NCBI GenBank assembly: GCA_910583785.1
Contig: CAJTZK010000002.1
Location: forward strand, 62,001-126,000
Source of the DNA: an uncultured Oscillibacter sp.
GTDB taxonomy: Bacteria; Bacillota; Clostridia; Oscillospirales; Oscillospiraceae
Direction: 5' to 3'
Length of the DNA: 64,000 bases
Within the stretch, counting starts at the first letter, position 1, and each line of letters opens with the position of its first letter. The notes below the pieces were generated by a model. It saw only the letters and a list, made by a program, of their open reading frames with translations. It ran no database searches and was not told where the DNA came from. Below are positions 63,659-64,000 of this stretch, one piece after another. Both the position numbers and the translations under genes were made by a program.

Positions 63659-64000
63659 GGCCGCGCCCCCCTCCCCGTCTCTGCCGCAGCAGCAGCCATA
63701 GGAAAAACGGCCCCCCCAGCAGGGACAGGGCTACCCCCGCCGGCAGCTCGTAGGGGGCGAACAGCGTCCGGGCCAGGATGTCGCACAGCGTCAGCAGCGC
63801 CGCGCCCCCCAGGGCCGCCGCCAGGAGCAGCCGGGCGGAGCTGTCCTCCCCCGCCAGCCGCCGGGCCATGTGGGGAGCAATGAGGCCCACGAAGCCCAGA
63901 AGCCCCGCGAAGCTCACCGCCGCCCCCGCCAGGGCCGCCGCCAGGGCCAGCAGCACCAGCCGCAGCCGCCGGGCCGGGAGCCCCAGGCTCCGGGCGGCCT
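63651..64000 (-). CDS. FecCD-family ABC permease, C-terminal part (runs off right edge)
   Basis: About 116 C-terminal residues are present. They show AARSLGLPARRLRL, a coupling-helix region. Next comes the conserved AVSFAGLLGFVGLIAPHMAR and RLLLAAALGGAALLTLCDIL, then LPAGVALSLLGGPFFLWLLL, the normal end of FecCD/BtuC permeases. The gene begins beyond base 64000, and its promoter is outside the window. Confidence 0.92.
   Translation of the reverse strand, partial: AARSLGLPARRLRLVLLALAAALAGAAVSFAGLLGFVGLIAPHMARRLAGEDSSARLLLAAALGGAALLTLCDILARTLFAPYELPAGVALSLLGGPFFLWLLLRQRRGGGRGHA

Overview
The window is high-GC, gene-dense DNA from a spore-forming anaerobic Firmicute. The gene content fits the Oscillospiraceae (Oscillibacter/Dysosmobacter/Flavonifractor-like); this is inferred from content only. 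Evidence: consensus sigma-A promoters with strong AGGAGG ribosome sites, SLH-domain surface proteins, a ferredoxin-dependent 2-oxoacid oxidoreductase, spoVAD behind a sigma-G-like promoter, and a pyrBI-type aspartate transcarbamoylase.

Layout. 0-7.5 kb: the start of a CstA peptide/carbon-starvation transporter gene with a small partner; a GntR/FCD regulator divergent from a five-gene VorABCD-type oxidoreductase operon; a lipoprotein; branched-chain aminotransferase. 7.6-13.5 kb: tRNA-Val(GAC), an SDR reductase, an XRE regulator, a 56-aa gene, and a GntR(YtrA)-ABC ATPase-ABC permease operon with a clear operator. 13.5-23.6 kb: housekeeping genes rpsO, pnp, mnmE, DUF1836, degV and prmA, plus a 983-aa BspA/SLH surface protein. 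23.7-28.7 kb: an HscC-like Hsp70, a membrane J-protein with HPE in place of HPD, and an SLH protein. 28.7-35.8 kb: a three-gene operon headed by a 1594-aa protein that joins HD phosphohydrolase, helical-repeat, NadD-like nucleotidyltransferase, GNAT-like and phosphoribosyltransferase-like parts, followed by a lactate/malate-dehydrogenase-like protein and a flavodoxin-fold reductase. 36-37.3 kb: a decayed patch (metallo-beta-lactamase remnant fused to a DHFR-like gene, and a multiply frameshifted lipoprotein-like gene). 37.3-44.7 kb: a ten-gene pyrimidine operon (pyrC-K-D-F, DUF6194, pyrE-B-I, YgjP-like peptidase, PurO-like IMP cyclohydrolase).

45.1-53.2 kb is the most striking region. A 1630-aa SLH S-layer protein gene on the minus strand faces a promoterless, start-less plus-strand ORF encoding an alternative S-layer C-terminus. 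The two share a perfect 60-bp inverted repeat (45176-45235 and 47945-48004) in the same reading frame, and a symmetrical terminator lies between their stop codons. Inversion of about 2.8 kb would replace the last 418 residues of the S-layer protein with the cassette's 450. This predicts a phase/antigenic-variation switch of the kind known for Campylobacter fetus sap and Lactobacillus slp genes. Just upstream lies a 426-aa protein made of two degenerate tyrosine-recombinase-like domains and a winged-helix tail, apparently without catalytic residues.

53-64 kb: small regulators (TetR, MarR), a glycosyltransferase plus O-antigen-ligase-like pair, an AIM24 protein, orphan spoVAD, a MarR-MATE efflux unit, and a CysG-like siroheme enzyme following an iron/cobalamin-type ABC transporter that runs off the right edge.

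All family calls were made by reading the translated sequence; no database search was run.
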